This document shows positions 1 to 10,432 of a DNA stretch of 64,000 bases, piece after piece; the first letter of the stretch is position 1, and each line of letters starts with the position of its first letter. Source of the stretch: Stomoxys calcitrans (lineage: Eukaryota > Arthropoda > Insecta > Diptera > Muscidae); assembly GCF_963082655.1 (NCBI RefSeq), contig NC_081552.1:57268561-57332560 (forward strand). The letters run 5' to 3'. The translations under genes and the position numbers were made by a program. The notes beneath the pieces are model-generated. The model searched no databases. It worked only from the letters and a program-made list of their open reading frames with translations, and was not told the DNA's origin.

Positions 1-916
1 ACAACACCGACTATTTGCTTAGTAAATTATGCTCAAACATTTTTTACTTACATGTTCAATTTGCACAAGTTCTAATATTTTTCCAAACTACTTACGCTTT
101 AAAAAGACTCAATTGTCATTTTTTTTCTTGTTAGAAAGCACACATAAATGTGTATATGCTGCTTTCACGCTTCCAAAGCTACACTTACAAAGATTGTTCA
201 GGAAAAGAAGTTTCTTCAAACTGAAAACTTGATTGAAAAATCAGTGCGAACTTTGCACGAACATACAATAGTTTGGGAAAATTGAAGAAAAAAAACATTT
301 TGTGATGTGCTTCAAGTATCTTAAAAGTATTTAATTAAGGCTATTGAGAGAGAAAAATTCAAAAGCTCTTTATCAACACTTAGTTGGTTTGGCTTTGCAA
401 ACAAAGAGTTCTCTTCTTTAATTCAATGGAAAAGAATTGAAGCGTATAGCTTTAGCTAAATAAGCTGGCTCCAAGCAGCCGAGTATTGCTTAACCACGCA
501 TTTCCCACTCCTAGACTAGTGCAACGCCTTACTTCCGACTTCCCATAATACACTCCACACAAGTGACAGTGGCAGAGGGAGAGGCGATAAATTGCCACAA
601 TATTTTGGCCGATTTATGGGATTATAAAGTGCAAGGAAAGATAGAACGAAGTCCTTTCGCATCACACCATGGGGTGTATAAGAAGATTTTCCAGATCTAG
701 GGATATCAACATGGTAAGAGTGAGTGAGGTGGGTGGCCAAACTATTGCTTTGAAAGCATAACTCAAAAACTTCAATCAATAAGCCAATATAAGGATCGAC
801 ATTATGCCGCGTAAAAAATGTCATTATTCATGAATTTTTACAACAACAAAGTCGAGAACGGGGCGGCATGGCATTGTTATGGCTCTTCCCTATATTATCC
901 TGGCAGTTTCAGATTT
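1..916. other. AT-rich sequence without recognised gene
   Basis: Only short open frames with no recognisable domain occur on either strand, and there is no match to the repeat families found in the rest of the window. I see no feature I can support here. It may be intergenic or intronic host DNA. Confidence 0.5.
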
Positions 917-2279
917 TTATACCCTCCACCATAAGATGGGGAGTATACTAATTTCGTCAATCTGTTTGTAACTACTCGAAATATTCGTCTGAGACCCCAT
1001 AAAGTATATATATTCTTGATCGTTGCGACATTTTATGTCGATCTAGCCATGTCCGTCCGTCCGTCCGTCTGTCCGTCCGTCCGTCCTTCTGTCTGTCTGT
1101 CGAAAGGACGCTAACTTCCGAAGGAGTAAAGTTAGCCGCTTTAAATTATGCATAAATACTTCCAATTAGTGTAGGTCGGTTGTTATTGTAAATGGGCCAT
1201 ATCGGTCCATGTTTTAATATAGCTGCCATATAAACCGATCTTGGGTCTTGACTTCTTGAGCCTCTAGAAGGCGCAATTCTTATCCGATTGGGATGAAATT
1301 TTGCACGACGTGTTTTGTTATGATATCCAACAATTGTGTCAAGTATGGTTCAAATCGGTCCCTAACTTGATATAGCTGCTATATAAACCGGTCTTGGGTC
1401 TTGACTTCTTGAGCCTCTAGAGTCCGCAATTCTTATCCGATTAGAATGAAATTTTGCATGTGGTATTTTCTAGAGTGCGCAATTCTTATCCGATTGGAAT
1501 GAAATTTTGCACGACGTGTTTTGTTATGATATCCAACAACTGTGCCAAGTATGGTTCTAATCGGTCTATAACCTGATATAGCTATCACATAAACCGATCT
1601 TGGGTCTTGAATTCTTGAGCCTCTATAGTGCGCAATTCTTATCCGATTGGAATTAAATTTTGCACGTGGTATTTTGTTGTGATATCCAACAACTGTACCA
1701 AGTATGGTTCAAATCGGTTCATAACCTGATATAGCTGTCATATAAACAGATCTGGGGACTTGACTTCTTGAGCTTCTAAAGGGCGCAATTCCTTTCCGAT
1801 TTGGCCGAAATTTCGCAAGACGTATTTTATTCTTACTTTCAACAACTGTGTCAAATAAGGTACAAATCGGTTCACAACCTGATATAGCTGCCATATAAAC
1901 CGATCTGGGATCTTGACTTCTTGAGCCTCTAGAGGTCGCAATTATTATCCGATTTGCCTGAAATTTTGTACGACGGATTCTCTCATGACCATCAACATAC
2001 GTGTTTATTATGGTCTGAATCAGTCTATCTAGTCCGATACAGCTCCCATATAAATCTATCTCTTTATTTTACTTCTTGAGCCCTCAAAGGGTGCAATTCT
2101 TATTCGAATTGGCTGACATTTTACACAGGTCTCCAACATATAATTTAATTGTGGTCCAAACCGGACCATATTTTGATATCTCTCTAAGAAGAGATGCCGG
2201 AAAAGGAACTCGACAAATGCGATCCATGGTGGAGGGTATATAAGATTCGGCCCGGCCGAACATAGCACGCTTTTACTTG
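917..2279 (+). mobile_element. HINE (mini-me/DINE-1-like), subtype A, near full length
   Basis: Reference copy for the family. It begins TTATACCCTCCACCATAAG, followed by a TATATATATTCTTGATCG stretch, the GTCGATCTAGCCATG core and a (GTCC/GTCT)n run at about 1047-1102. Central tandem repeats follow, with the ACCGATCT anchor at 1235, 1388, 1594, 1747 and 1900 (153-bp steps apart from one step of 206). The right end has the inverted copy of the start (GGTGGAGGGTAT), the 15-bp palindrome TTCGGCCCGGCCGAA at 2246-2260 and the terminus CGCTTTTACTTG. TA-tract/GTCY-tract flanks around a conserved core are the published signature of dipteran mini-me; subterminal inverted repeats plus a 3' hairpin match DINE-1/Helentron-associated elements. 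No protein is encoded; open frames here are repeat artefacts. The odd 206-bp step is a 53-bp partial duplication near 1420-1475. Confidence 0.8.
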
Positions 2280-2919
2280 TTTTTTCGCTGTCTTTTGTTT
2301 GCTCGATTATACTCCTTTCTTGTGGCCTTTGCCAAAAATGTTGCCAAAACTCTATTTGGCCTTTTTCCCAAAAACACCAGCCGCAAAACTTTACCACTTC
2401 CTTCGTTTTCAGACGATTTGAGCTAAGGATTTACAGTTGGCCAACAACAAACAAAACCAGCACTGAGAGAAGAAAGTTGTGATGTTTGTCTTAAACTTCC
2501 TGTTTAAGGTTGACAGGAAGAAGGTAACATAAATTGATAAGAGGAACAAATGAACTGTAGCACACTTCCAAGTTATTCAACTCGCTGTTTTTGGCTTGGC
2601 AGTCTTACCGGCATTAACTTCAATGTCTTAATCTCACATAAAAGAAACTTCCTACTTGTCTTCTTGGAAGGGCGATGAATACAAAAGAGAGTGTTCTACA
2701 GGATTATGCAAATAACAGGTCAATGCTTTTAGTCAAAGACATAACGGAAGGGGTAAGAAAAATTTAAAGTTAAGCAAATGTATTAAAATTGAAGTTTTCA
2801 ATTAAATATCTATTAATTTCGCAGCCATTAATCAATCTTTCGATAAAAAAAAAGCAATTTTTCTAAGAAAAATCAATTTTTCGTTGAAAAATCAATTTTC
2901 GATGAATTTTTTTTTGTAC
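2280..2919. other. Non-repetitive AT-rich spacer
   Basis: The sequence between two HINE copies has no recognised gene or repeat. A run of related AAAAATCAATTTTTCG-like motifs near 2840-2900 is low-complexity. Confidence 0.45.
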
Positions 2920-3226
2920 GATATCCCACATGAATATGACCCAGAAAAGCAACATTTATTACACGTTTTAGCTGAAATTTGGAACAGTGAGTTGGACAAT
3001 GTCCCTCGGTAACCAAAACGAATATGGTCTACATCGGACCATATTTGGAAATAGGTACCAAAAAGACTAATCAGCGGATTTAGTGAAACTGCGACTTGTT
3101 TCAATGTTCTCGGCACCTGATACTAATATGATTCAAATTGGCCCATATACATAGGATAAAACATCTATCCAAAGTAGTGGGTATACCAAGATCGGCATGG
3201 CAAGGAACTTAATGCGTTTTTACTTG
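2920..3226 (+). mobile_element. Degenerate 5'-truncated HINE, subtype B
   Basis: Only the 3' part survives. It holds one decayed 153-bp-type monomer (GCTGAAATTTGGAACAGTGAGTT), a GTGGGTATACC subterminal repeat, a broken palindrome (GATCGGCATGGCAAGG in place of the perfect hairpin) and the AATGCGTTTTTACTTG terminus. The loss of palindrome symmetry suggests an old copy. Confidence 0.55.
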
Positions 3227-3471
3227 TTTTTCTATGATTTTATTATAATTTTATAACTACGAAAAATCTTCTTTTTGGCGTCACTTAAAAGTTGTCACAA
3301 AAAATATGATTAAAACTTTCCCTTGGAAAATAAAATGACACCACAGACTAAAAAGACAACATCCTGATGAAAATTTATTACATTCTTCTCGAGGGAGGAT
3401 AGAAGAAAATGAAACGACTGATTTATTCCCAAAAACATTGTTAGCTTAAAACTCAATAAGAAATATTAAAA

Positions 3472-4551
3472 CAAGTAAAAAGGCATTAAGTTCGGCCGGG
3501 CCGAACTTTGGATACCCACCACATCGGGTATATATGTAAACCTCCTTTCGTCACAATCCGATGAATATTGGATAACTTATGCACCCAAATTCGGCACGGA
3601 CATTAAGTGGTCTTATAAATATAAGTCATTGTTGAATTTTGTATTTAAAATTTCAACAAAATCAGGTAATAAATAAAGCTTTCAGATCCTTAACCGGCAT
3701 ATCGGCTATATCTAAATACAGTCCTATTTTAATCACATTTTGGTTGGATGGCGGGTGGCCTAAAACTACTCACTGTTTCAAATTTCAGAGAAATTGGATA
3801 AAAAATAATGCTTTTATGGGCGTCAGACCCTTTATCGGGAGATCGGTCTAAATGGCAGCTATATCTAAATATAGTCCGATCCAAACCATATTTGGGGAAA
3901 TCGGATAATAAATAGGGCTTTTATGGGCTTCAGACCCTTTATCGGCAGATCGGTCTAAATGACAGCTATATCTAAATATAGTCCGATCTGAACCATACTT
4001 AGGTCTGATGTCGGGAGGCATAAAATAACCCACTGTTATCAATTTCAGCGAAATTTGGCAATAAATAAAGCTTTTATTGGCTACAGACACTTTATCGGCA
4101 GATCGATCTATATGGCAGCTATATCTAACTATAGTCCGATCAGCACCATATTTGTGTCAGATGTAAAACTACTCTTTGTTTAAAATTTCAGCAAAATCGG
4201 ATGACAAATTAAGTTTTTATGGGCATTAACCCTTTATCGGAAAATCGGTCTATATAGCAGCTATATCCAAATATGGTCCGATTTGGCCCGTTCATGAACT
4301 TAATCAGCTTGCATCAAAAAGACGTATCTGTGCCAAATTTCAGCTCAATATCTCAATTTTTTTATGCCTGTATAGTGATTACAACAGATGGACGAACAGA
4401 CGGACAGACACATGGACATCGTTAATTCGTCTTTGAATTTTACGACGATCCGAAATATATATACTTTGTAGCGTCGGAAATTGATATTTCGATGTGTTGC
4501 AAACGGAATGACTAAATGACTATACCCCCTATCCTACGGTGGTGGGTATAA
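3472..4551 (-). mobile_element. HINE subtype B, full length, reverse orientation
   Basis: Reads from CAAGTAAAAAGGCATTAAG with the palindrome TTCGGCCGGGCCGAA at the left to GGTGGTGGGTATAA at the right. It contains several central monomers of the GATCGGTCTAAATGGCAGC type and a GACGGACAGAC tract near 4390-4420, followed by the reverse core. Subtype B differs from A in having ACTTTGGATACCCACCACC next to the palindrome and a different monomer sequence, but the terminal architecture is the same. Confidence 0.75.
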
Positions 4552-5413
4552 AAATTGCACCATGTTCTACTCCAGTAACAGTCAACAACTTAGGTCGGAT
4601 ATGCTTACTGCTAACACACTTACCGCACTCTAGCCAAGCAGCAGAGGCGAAATGTTTTCCTAGTTAATAGACAAGTAACGGAAGGATATGGAAGCAACAG
4701 CAAAGAAAGTCATAGGGAAATTAAAGTTACAAAATCTTTCGTGACACAGAAGCAGCGTCGCCACTGATTTAAGGTCACATTTATTAGCACTCTTCATTTT
4801 CCACTGTTTTCTCAGCTTTCGCGTGCCTCTTCAGATAAGGCAATTAAGTTGAATCAAAGCGAAAAACAGGCGAGATGACAACTACAAAGTATAAAATAGG
4901 AAAGGACAACTCAGAAAAATAAGCGGAAAAGTAGGAAAATTGAATAAACCATGATATGGAGATTTGTTAAAAGAGCAGAAAAGGCCAAAAGTCAAGTAGC
5001 CGTGACATCATCATAATCTTCTTAACGGTGTGTTGACCGTTGCCAGGGATATTCCGCCGACTAACATCTGCATGAAATGTGCAAGGATAACAACAGAAAT
5101 TCCATTTCATTTTTTATATCTTCCACTGTCATTTGTTTTTCTGTTGGTTAGTCTATTTTCTGTTGCTTTCTTCCACTTATTTTGTTGATGGAACTTCTTT
5201 TGTGCTGCTGCAAATAAATTTTCATTTAATACGCTGTTGCAACAATATGGCGCTTGATTAATTAAGGATTTGTAGCAAATTAAGTTACATTCTTGACCAT
5301 TTGCCAAGAGGAAAAGACAAGCAACACAGCCAAAGGCAAGCATATAAGTTCCGAAGGGGAGAGGTTTGCAAAAGATGCGATATGGCAACAGGCGCATAAT
5401 AAATGAATTATTA
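4552..5413. other. Non-repetitive sequence, no gene supported
   Basis: A 96-codon frame on the minus strand (5107-5397) has a hydrophobic stretch but also poly-Q/K/N-like low-complexity composition and no recognisable domain. I do not call it a gene. The stretch could be host intergenic or intronic DNA. Confidence 0.4.
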
Positions 5414-5797
5414 TTAGAAAAAAGGCGTTAATACGGCCGGGCCGAACTTTGTATACCCACCACCTCGGATACATATGTAAACCACCTGCATGCATTTTTA
5501 ACCGGACTATGACGAAAATCCGGTTAAAAATGCATAATTTATGCCCCCATAGCAGCTATATCAAGATATGGCCAGATTTGCATCAAATTCGGCACGGAAT
5601 CTGTGCAAAGTTTCAGCTCAATATCTATATTTTTAATACAGTAGCATGTTTTCAACAGACAGACGGATAGACGGACGGACATGGCTAGACCGTCTTAAAT
5701 TTTTACGACGATCAAGAATATATGTTCTTTATAGGGTCGGAAATGAATATTTCGATGTGTTACAAACGAAATGACTAACCTTCGGTGGTGGGTATAA
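5414..5797 (-). mobile_element. Short HINE subtype B with an extra internal hairpin
   Basis: A 384-bp copy lacking almost all central repeats. Left end TTAGAAAAAAGGCGTTAA is followed by a slightly broken palindrome (ACGGCCGGGCCGAA). The right end is CTTCGGTGGTGGGTATAA. A perfect 16-bp inverted repeat with a 12-nt loop (arms 5491-5506 and 5519-5534) sits where other subtype B copies have an unpaired sequence. It abuts the next HINE with no base in between. Confidence 0.7.
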
Positions 5798-6579
5798 CAA
5801 GTAAAAGCGCGCTAAGTTCGGCCGGGCCGAATCTTGGGAACCCACCACCATGGATTTTGCTAAAATTTTAAACAAAATAAATTTAGTTGAAGGGTATAAC
5901 TTTATTCTATATACCAACTTCAGCCAACTCAGACAAAAATTGCGGCTTGTAAGGACTCAAGAAGTCAAATCGGGAGATCGGTTTATATGGGAGCTATATC
6001 AGATTGTAGATCGATTTGGGCCTTACCTTGCACAGTTATTGCAAGACATATCAGTACACTTCATGCAATATTTCAGCTAAACCGGACTAAAATTGCGGCT
6101 TGTAAGGACTCAAGAATTCAAATCGAAAGATCGGTTTATCCAGGACCCATATCAGGTTACAGACCGATTCGGACCGTATTTGGCACAGTTGTTGGAAGCA
6201 TAATAAAACACTACATGCCCAATTTCAGTAAAATTGGTCACAAATTGCGGCTTGTTAGGGCTCAAGACGTCAAATCAGTTTATATGGGAGCTACATCAGG
6301 TAATAGATCGATTCGGACCGTACTTAGGACAGTTGTTGGAAGTCATAACAGAACACTGCTTGCAAAATATCTGCCAAATCGGACAAAAATTGCGGCTTCC
6401 AGAGACTCAAGAAGTCAATTCGGAAGATTGATTTACACGGGAGCTATATCTAAATCTAAACGGAGCTACGTCAATATTAAGTATCTGTGAAAAATTTGAA
6501 GCTGCTAGCTCTACGCGTTCGACCGCTATCGTGATTTCGACAGACGGACTGACATGGCTAGATCGATATCCCACCCTAA
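5798..6579 (-). mobile_element. HINE subtype C, right end truncated
   Basis: Begins CAAGTAAAAGCGCGCTAAG and the palindrome TTCGGCCGGGCCGAATC directly after the TATAA of the preceding element. It contains about three diverged central monomers (GATCGGTTTATATGGGAGC). The GACAGACGGACTGACATGG tract is present, but the copy breaks at about 6579 before the usual subterminal repeat. Long plus-strand frames here (for example 5987-6490) arise because the monomer length is a multiple of three; I do not treat them as genes. Confidence 0.65.
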
Positions 6580-6590
6580 ATAAAGACAAA

Positions 6591-7313
6591 CAAGTAAAAG
6601 CTTGCTAAGTTCGGCCGGGCCGAATCTTATATACCCTCCACCATGGATCGCATTTGTCGAGTTCTTTTCCCGGCATCTCTTCTTAGGCAAAAAAAGATAA
6701 AAAACAAGAAGTAAAACAAAGAGATCGATTTATATGGGAGCTGTATCGGGCTATAGACCGATTCAGACCATAATAAACACGTATGTTGATGGTCATGAGA
6801 GAATTCGTCGTACAAAATTTCAGGCAAATCGGATAAGAATTGCGCACTCTAGAGGCTCAAGAAGTCAAGACCCAAGATCAGTTTATATGGCAGCTATATC
6901 AGGTTATAGACCGATTTGAACCATACTTGGCATGTCATAAGAAAACACGTCGTGCAAAATTTCATCCCAATCGGATAAGAATTGCGCACTCTAGAGGCTC
7001 AAGAAGTCAAGACCCAAGATCTGTTTATATGACAGCTATATCAAAACATGGACCGATATGGCCCATTTACAATACCAACCGACCTACACCAATAAGAAGT
7101 ATTTTTGCAAAATTTCAAGCGGCTAGCTCTACTCCTTCGAAAGTTAGCGTGCTTTCGACAGACAGACGGACGGACGGACATGGCTAAATCAACATAAAAT
7201 TTCGCGACGATCAAGAATATATATACTTTATGGGGTCTCAGACGAATATTTCGAGTAGTTACAAACAGAATGACGAAATTAGTATATCCCCAATCCTATG
7301 GTGGAGGGTATAA
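6591..7313 (-). mobile_element. HINE subtype A, short
   Basis: Starts CAAGTAAAAGCTTGCTAAG with an intact palindrome and ATATACCCTCCACCATGG. It keeps two to three central monomers, the GACGGACGGACATGG tract near 7163-7181 and the right end ATGGTGGAGGGTATAA. It follows the truncated subtype C copy after about 11 bp, so three HINEs lie in a row in the same orientation (5414-7313). Confidence 0.75.
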
Positions 7314-7597
7314 AAATAAACCGATCTGAACCATATAAAACACGGATGTCGAAACCCCTAACATAAGTCACTGTGTCAAGTTTCAGTTAAATCGGATTAT
7401 AAATGGGCCTTTTATGGGGCCAAGACTTTAAATCGAGATAACGGTCTACATGGCAGCTATATCCAAATCTGGACCGATTTGGGCCAAGTTGCATAAGAGT
7501 CTAACTCAAAGCACTGTCCCAAATTTCGGCGAAATCGGACAATAAATGCCTCATTTATGGCCCAAAACCTTAAATCGAGAGATCGGTCTATATGGCG
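7314..7597 (-). repeat. Fragment of HINE subtype B central repeats
   Basis: Roughly two subtype B monomers (AAACCGATCTGAACCATAT, then GATCGGTCTATATGGC at the right edge) with neither terminus. The fragment is cut at GTCTATATGGC where the CR1-like retrotransposon sequence starts. Confidence 0.6.
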
Positions 7598-7671
7598 GTG
7601 ATGGTATGCAAAGCTGTTGTTGTGCTGTGCAGTCTCGGGAGGAGTAATGCCTCAAGCGTCTTTGCCACTTG

Positions 7672-8184
7672 TTAGAGAAGGGAGATCGGTCTGTACAACT
7701 CCCCTAAACTCGAGTCTTTTCCAGGCTTCAGTAGCGGGATCACTCTGCCCATTTTCCAGACATCGGGAACTATAAGAGTGTTCAAAGACAGATTGAGGAC
7801 AGTGGTAAAGTACTCAACTCCAGGTGAATGCAGATTCTTCAACATCAATGTAGAAATTTCGTCGGGGCCCAACGCCTTAGATGATTTGGCGTCATGGATG
7901 ACATTCATAACTTCGCCCACGGTAAATTGTGATGGTTTTTCACCGGCTCCGAGACCACGAATACGGCAAATGGCTCTCCTCCTTGGCTTGTCTCTTTCGG
8001 GATGCATAGTATATTGACGGTTGAACAACCTGGCGCATCTCTTTGGATCAGTCACGGTTATTTCGCCAAAAGTGACTGAGGTCATGTCATCCCGTCTATC
8101 GGGGTTCGAGAGTGACTTAACAGTAGACCACAGTTTGCCTACACCGGTGCCTAAGTTACAGTGCTCCAAGTGTTCCAGCCACAA
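7672..8184 (-). pseudogene. Reverse transcriptase N-terminal fragment (CR1-like)
   Basis: This 170-codon frame encodes the linker and RT fingers. It has a KLWSTVKSLSNP stretch, a KSSKALGPDEIS motif (the usual KAxGPDxI box) and WKMGRVIPLLKPGKDSS leading into LYRPISLL (RT box 1-2). Past 7672 the reading shifts frame. The homologous RT sequence can still be followed to about 7600, with SPVAKTLEALLLPRLH continuing straight into STTTALHTIT, so the stretch normally between them (containing an HQHGF-type motif) is deleted. The palm domain with the YADD box is absent, so no RT activity is possible. Confidence 0.7.
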
Positions 8185-8472
8185 ATTCCGTTTATGTTCG
8201 TTGATTACCTGTTTATTTCCAGATTCAGCTCGCTGATTCTGGGGCTAGCGGGGTCCATACCACAAATTCCATCACGCTCGTCTGCGAGTACCACTGCTTG
8301 CGCCGGGAAATTGGGCCGCACTTGAGGTATTCGACCGGCTGGTATAAAGCGAGCGGCTGCTGCGATAATTATGTCTCAGAATTTCCTCTCGGCCACTAGC
8401 ACATCAGAGAGCGGTGGCAGTTCACTGAAGCGGCGATTGGTATACTCTCTGAAGCCAGCCCAATCGGCCTTC

Positions 8473-9021
8473 TTATGAGGTTATGAAGTCGTGTGGTCGG
8501 TCGATGGTGAGAATTATGGGGAGGTGGTCTGACCCGAAAGAGATGACGGCTTGCCAGGATACGTCACTCAGGAGATCAGGGGATGCAATGGAGATGTCTG
8601 GCGAGCTGCTGCACCTTGACGTAATTCTAGTGGGTGCATCCTCATTCACCGTGCAAAACGTGGAGCTTTCAATCTGCTCTGCTAAAGCTATGCCACGCTG
8701 GTCGTTACCTAGGGAAGAATGCCATGAAGTGTGATGCGCATTAAAGTCCCCTAGAACCAGACGATTATGGCCAGATAACAACCCACTTATGTCGGGGTTG
8801 TAAGCCTGGACACAGCTACCAACCGGCGGTATGTACACGTTGTATAGCTCTATCTCGACAGTACCGGACCTGACTGCTATCCCCACGCATTCCATGTAGG
8901 GGTCTCTAGCGCCATGCGCAGGCGAGATAGGTCTATATTGCACGCAATGGTGTATTACGAAGGCCAATCCCCCACCTCCATTCCTTGAGCGACCCAACGT
9001 AGCACATTGTAACCATGACAA
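8473..9021 (-). pseudogene. APE-type endonuclease domain (CR1-like)
   Basis: 182 codons cover the C-terminal two thirds of an apurinic/apyrimidinic-like endonuclease that nicks target DNA for target-primed reverse transcription. Visible motifs are NGGGGLAFVI, ELYNVYIPP, the catalytic LVLGDFNAHHTSWHS box and the terminal FGSDHLPIILT box, so the DxN and SDH catalytic residues are retained. It joins the upstream frame (8955-9530) through a one-base frameshift near 8985 and is followed by a stop after HDFITS. The downstream linker is readable only in shifted frames. Confidence 0.75.
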
Positions 9022-9530
9022 CTGTGCAAGTTGCAGGTGTTGGTCAGCTTTGTCTCCTTGATCGCTGCGACCAATATGCTCTTCCTATTCATAAAGCCCA
9101 CAATCTCATCGATCTTGCCACGAAGTCCGTTGCAGTTTAACTGCAAAAACGATACACTTCCCGGCACTGGCCTGGCAACATTTGGGCTGGGATGCTGCCG
9201 TTGCGTAAATTGCCGTACGGGAGAGGTCGGGGGGATCACATAGTCCGACGACGAGGACGCAGAAGGCGGCGACGATGACGCTTGTGACCCTCTGCTGGCT
9301 ATGTTTGCACTGAACCTTGTGACATAACCAGTAGTGAGGCCAGAGCAAGATCGGAAATGTACCCACTCCATGCACCGGTTACACCTCATCGACACCGAAC
9401 GATGATGGAGGCGGTTCTGGCAAACCGAACAGAACCAGTGTCCGGGGTTCTTTTCAATCCCGGCACAGACAAGAAGCGTGCGGAAGGTACTCCGGGATGT
9501 GCCTCTCCCATGACGAAAAAACACGAACAC
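8955..9530 (-). pseudogene. N-terminal 2A-like motif, PHD-like finger and APE start (CR1-like)
   Basis: 191 codons. Residues about 24-31 read GIEKNPGH, close to the DxExNPGP 2A-like sequence but with the last proline replaced by histidine. A zinc finger of C-x2-C-x12-C-x2-C-x4-H-x3-C spacing follows (C34, C37, C50, C53, H58, C62), resembling a PHD finger whose last Cys pair is decayed. After a Ser/Pro-rich spacer the APE domain starts (VSFLQLNCNGLRGK, then AAIKETKL with the catalytic Glu). The frame shifts near its end into the next APE segment. Confidence 0.65.
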
Positions 9531-9600
9531 GAGGCGGCAGCGCTTGCCGATGAGGATTCCATCGGGTCAATCCGGTGCGTTCAACCGGCTGCCATGGGTG

Positions 9601-10432
9601 CCTATAACTACTTCAGTAGTTATAGACACCTTCTTACGTAATAAACTCTTGATTTTAACCAATGTGTTCTTACTTGTCTTTGGTCCACTCAAATTTTCCG
9701 AGCGAATATAACATAACCCCAAACACTTTTTCATAGAAAAATTAAAATTTTCGCTGAAAATTTTACAGAATATTGAAAATGTAAAAAATGATCCCCTTGC
9801 CCCTTTAACAAACGTTTTAACTTATTAAAATATACAGGGATATACCCTTTGCCTCCTTTTTGCACTCTCTCCTTTAAGAGTTACATAAATGGCGATCAAT
9901 ATTATGAAATAGTTTTTGTAGCCAAATAGAAAAAAAATATATAAAGGATATTTAGGCATTTGCCTCAATTCAGGTAGTCTTTTTTTACAGCAAAATATCA
10001 GCACAAATAACAAAACCATTGTTATGCATTGCATGCTGCATTTCTTCTGCAGATGTTTGCTGCTCAAATATTTTTTGTAGGAATAATGTCACAGGACAGT
10101 TTCCAAACATAAATCATTTGAAATAGCAAGGAAAACATATAACAACAACAACTGTCTTGGGCATTGCGTTGGACTAGCAAAAATAAGGCATTGAATGTGC
10201 AATGGGTAAGCAGTTATTCTTGGTACTATTTGGTCCTTTCATTACGGAAGAGGACAGATTTCTGAAATTTTATACTCAATTATTACAAAACTTCATAATC
10301 TTATAAGTCGAGTGACTACCTAGGTTTTTGGAAGTCCTACACTAAAAGGGGGTATCAAAAACGAGATGCCAGTATATGTTTATCTTGCGCTACAAATAAC
10401 TAAATTTAGTTCTTACAGGGTTTTATAGTAAA
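9601..10432. other. Sequence without recognised gene or repeat
   Basis: The first about 40 bases may be leader sequence of the CR1-like element. The remainder is AT-rich, with no motif I recognise and only short minus-strand frames. Confidence 0.4.

Larger units (their letters stand above)
7598..9600 (-). mobile_element. CR1-like non-LTR retrotransposon, 3'-truncated
   Basis: Reading leftwards, the order is a 5' leader containing an AACCGGCTGCCATGG motif, an open frame with a degenerate 2A-like motif and a PHD-like zinc finger, an APE endonuclease, a linker, and the beginning of a reverse transcriptase. The RT stops after its fingers motifs, so the 3' half is missing. This is unusual, since non-LTR elements normally lose the 5' end, so a later deletion or insertion probably removed it. 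ZnF-APE-RT order with an NPG motif before the finger is known from some CR1-group elements; the clade assignment is inferred. At least two frameshifts make the copy inactive. Confidence 0.7.

Noticed and set aside
1047..1102. GTCC tract as an independent microsatellite locus
   Set aside because: The tract is an integral part of every HINE at the same position beside the conserved core, so it is reported as an element component.
5107..5495. Minus-strand frames with a signal-peptide-like hydrophobic segment
   Set aside because: No conserved domain, two overlapping frames of equal quality, and compositional bias; evidence too weak for a gene call.
5987..6490. 167-codon plus-strand frame as a gene
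   Set aside because: It lies wholly in HINE central repeats; because the monomer length is a multiple of three, frames stay open by chance, and more than one frame is open at once.
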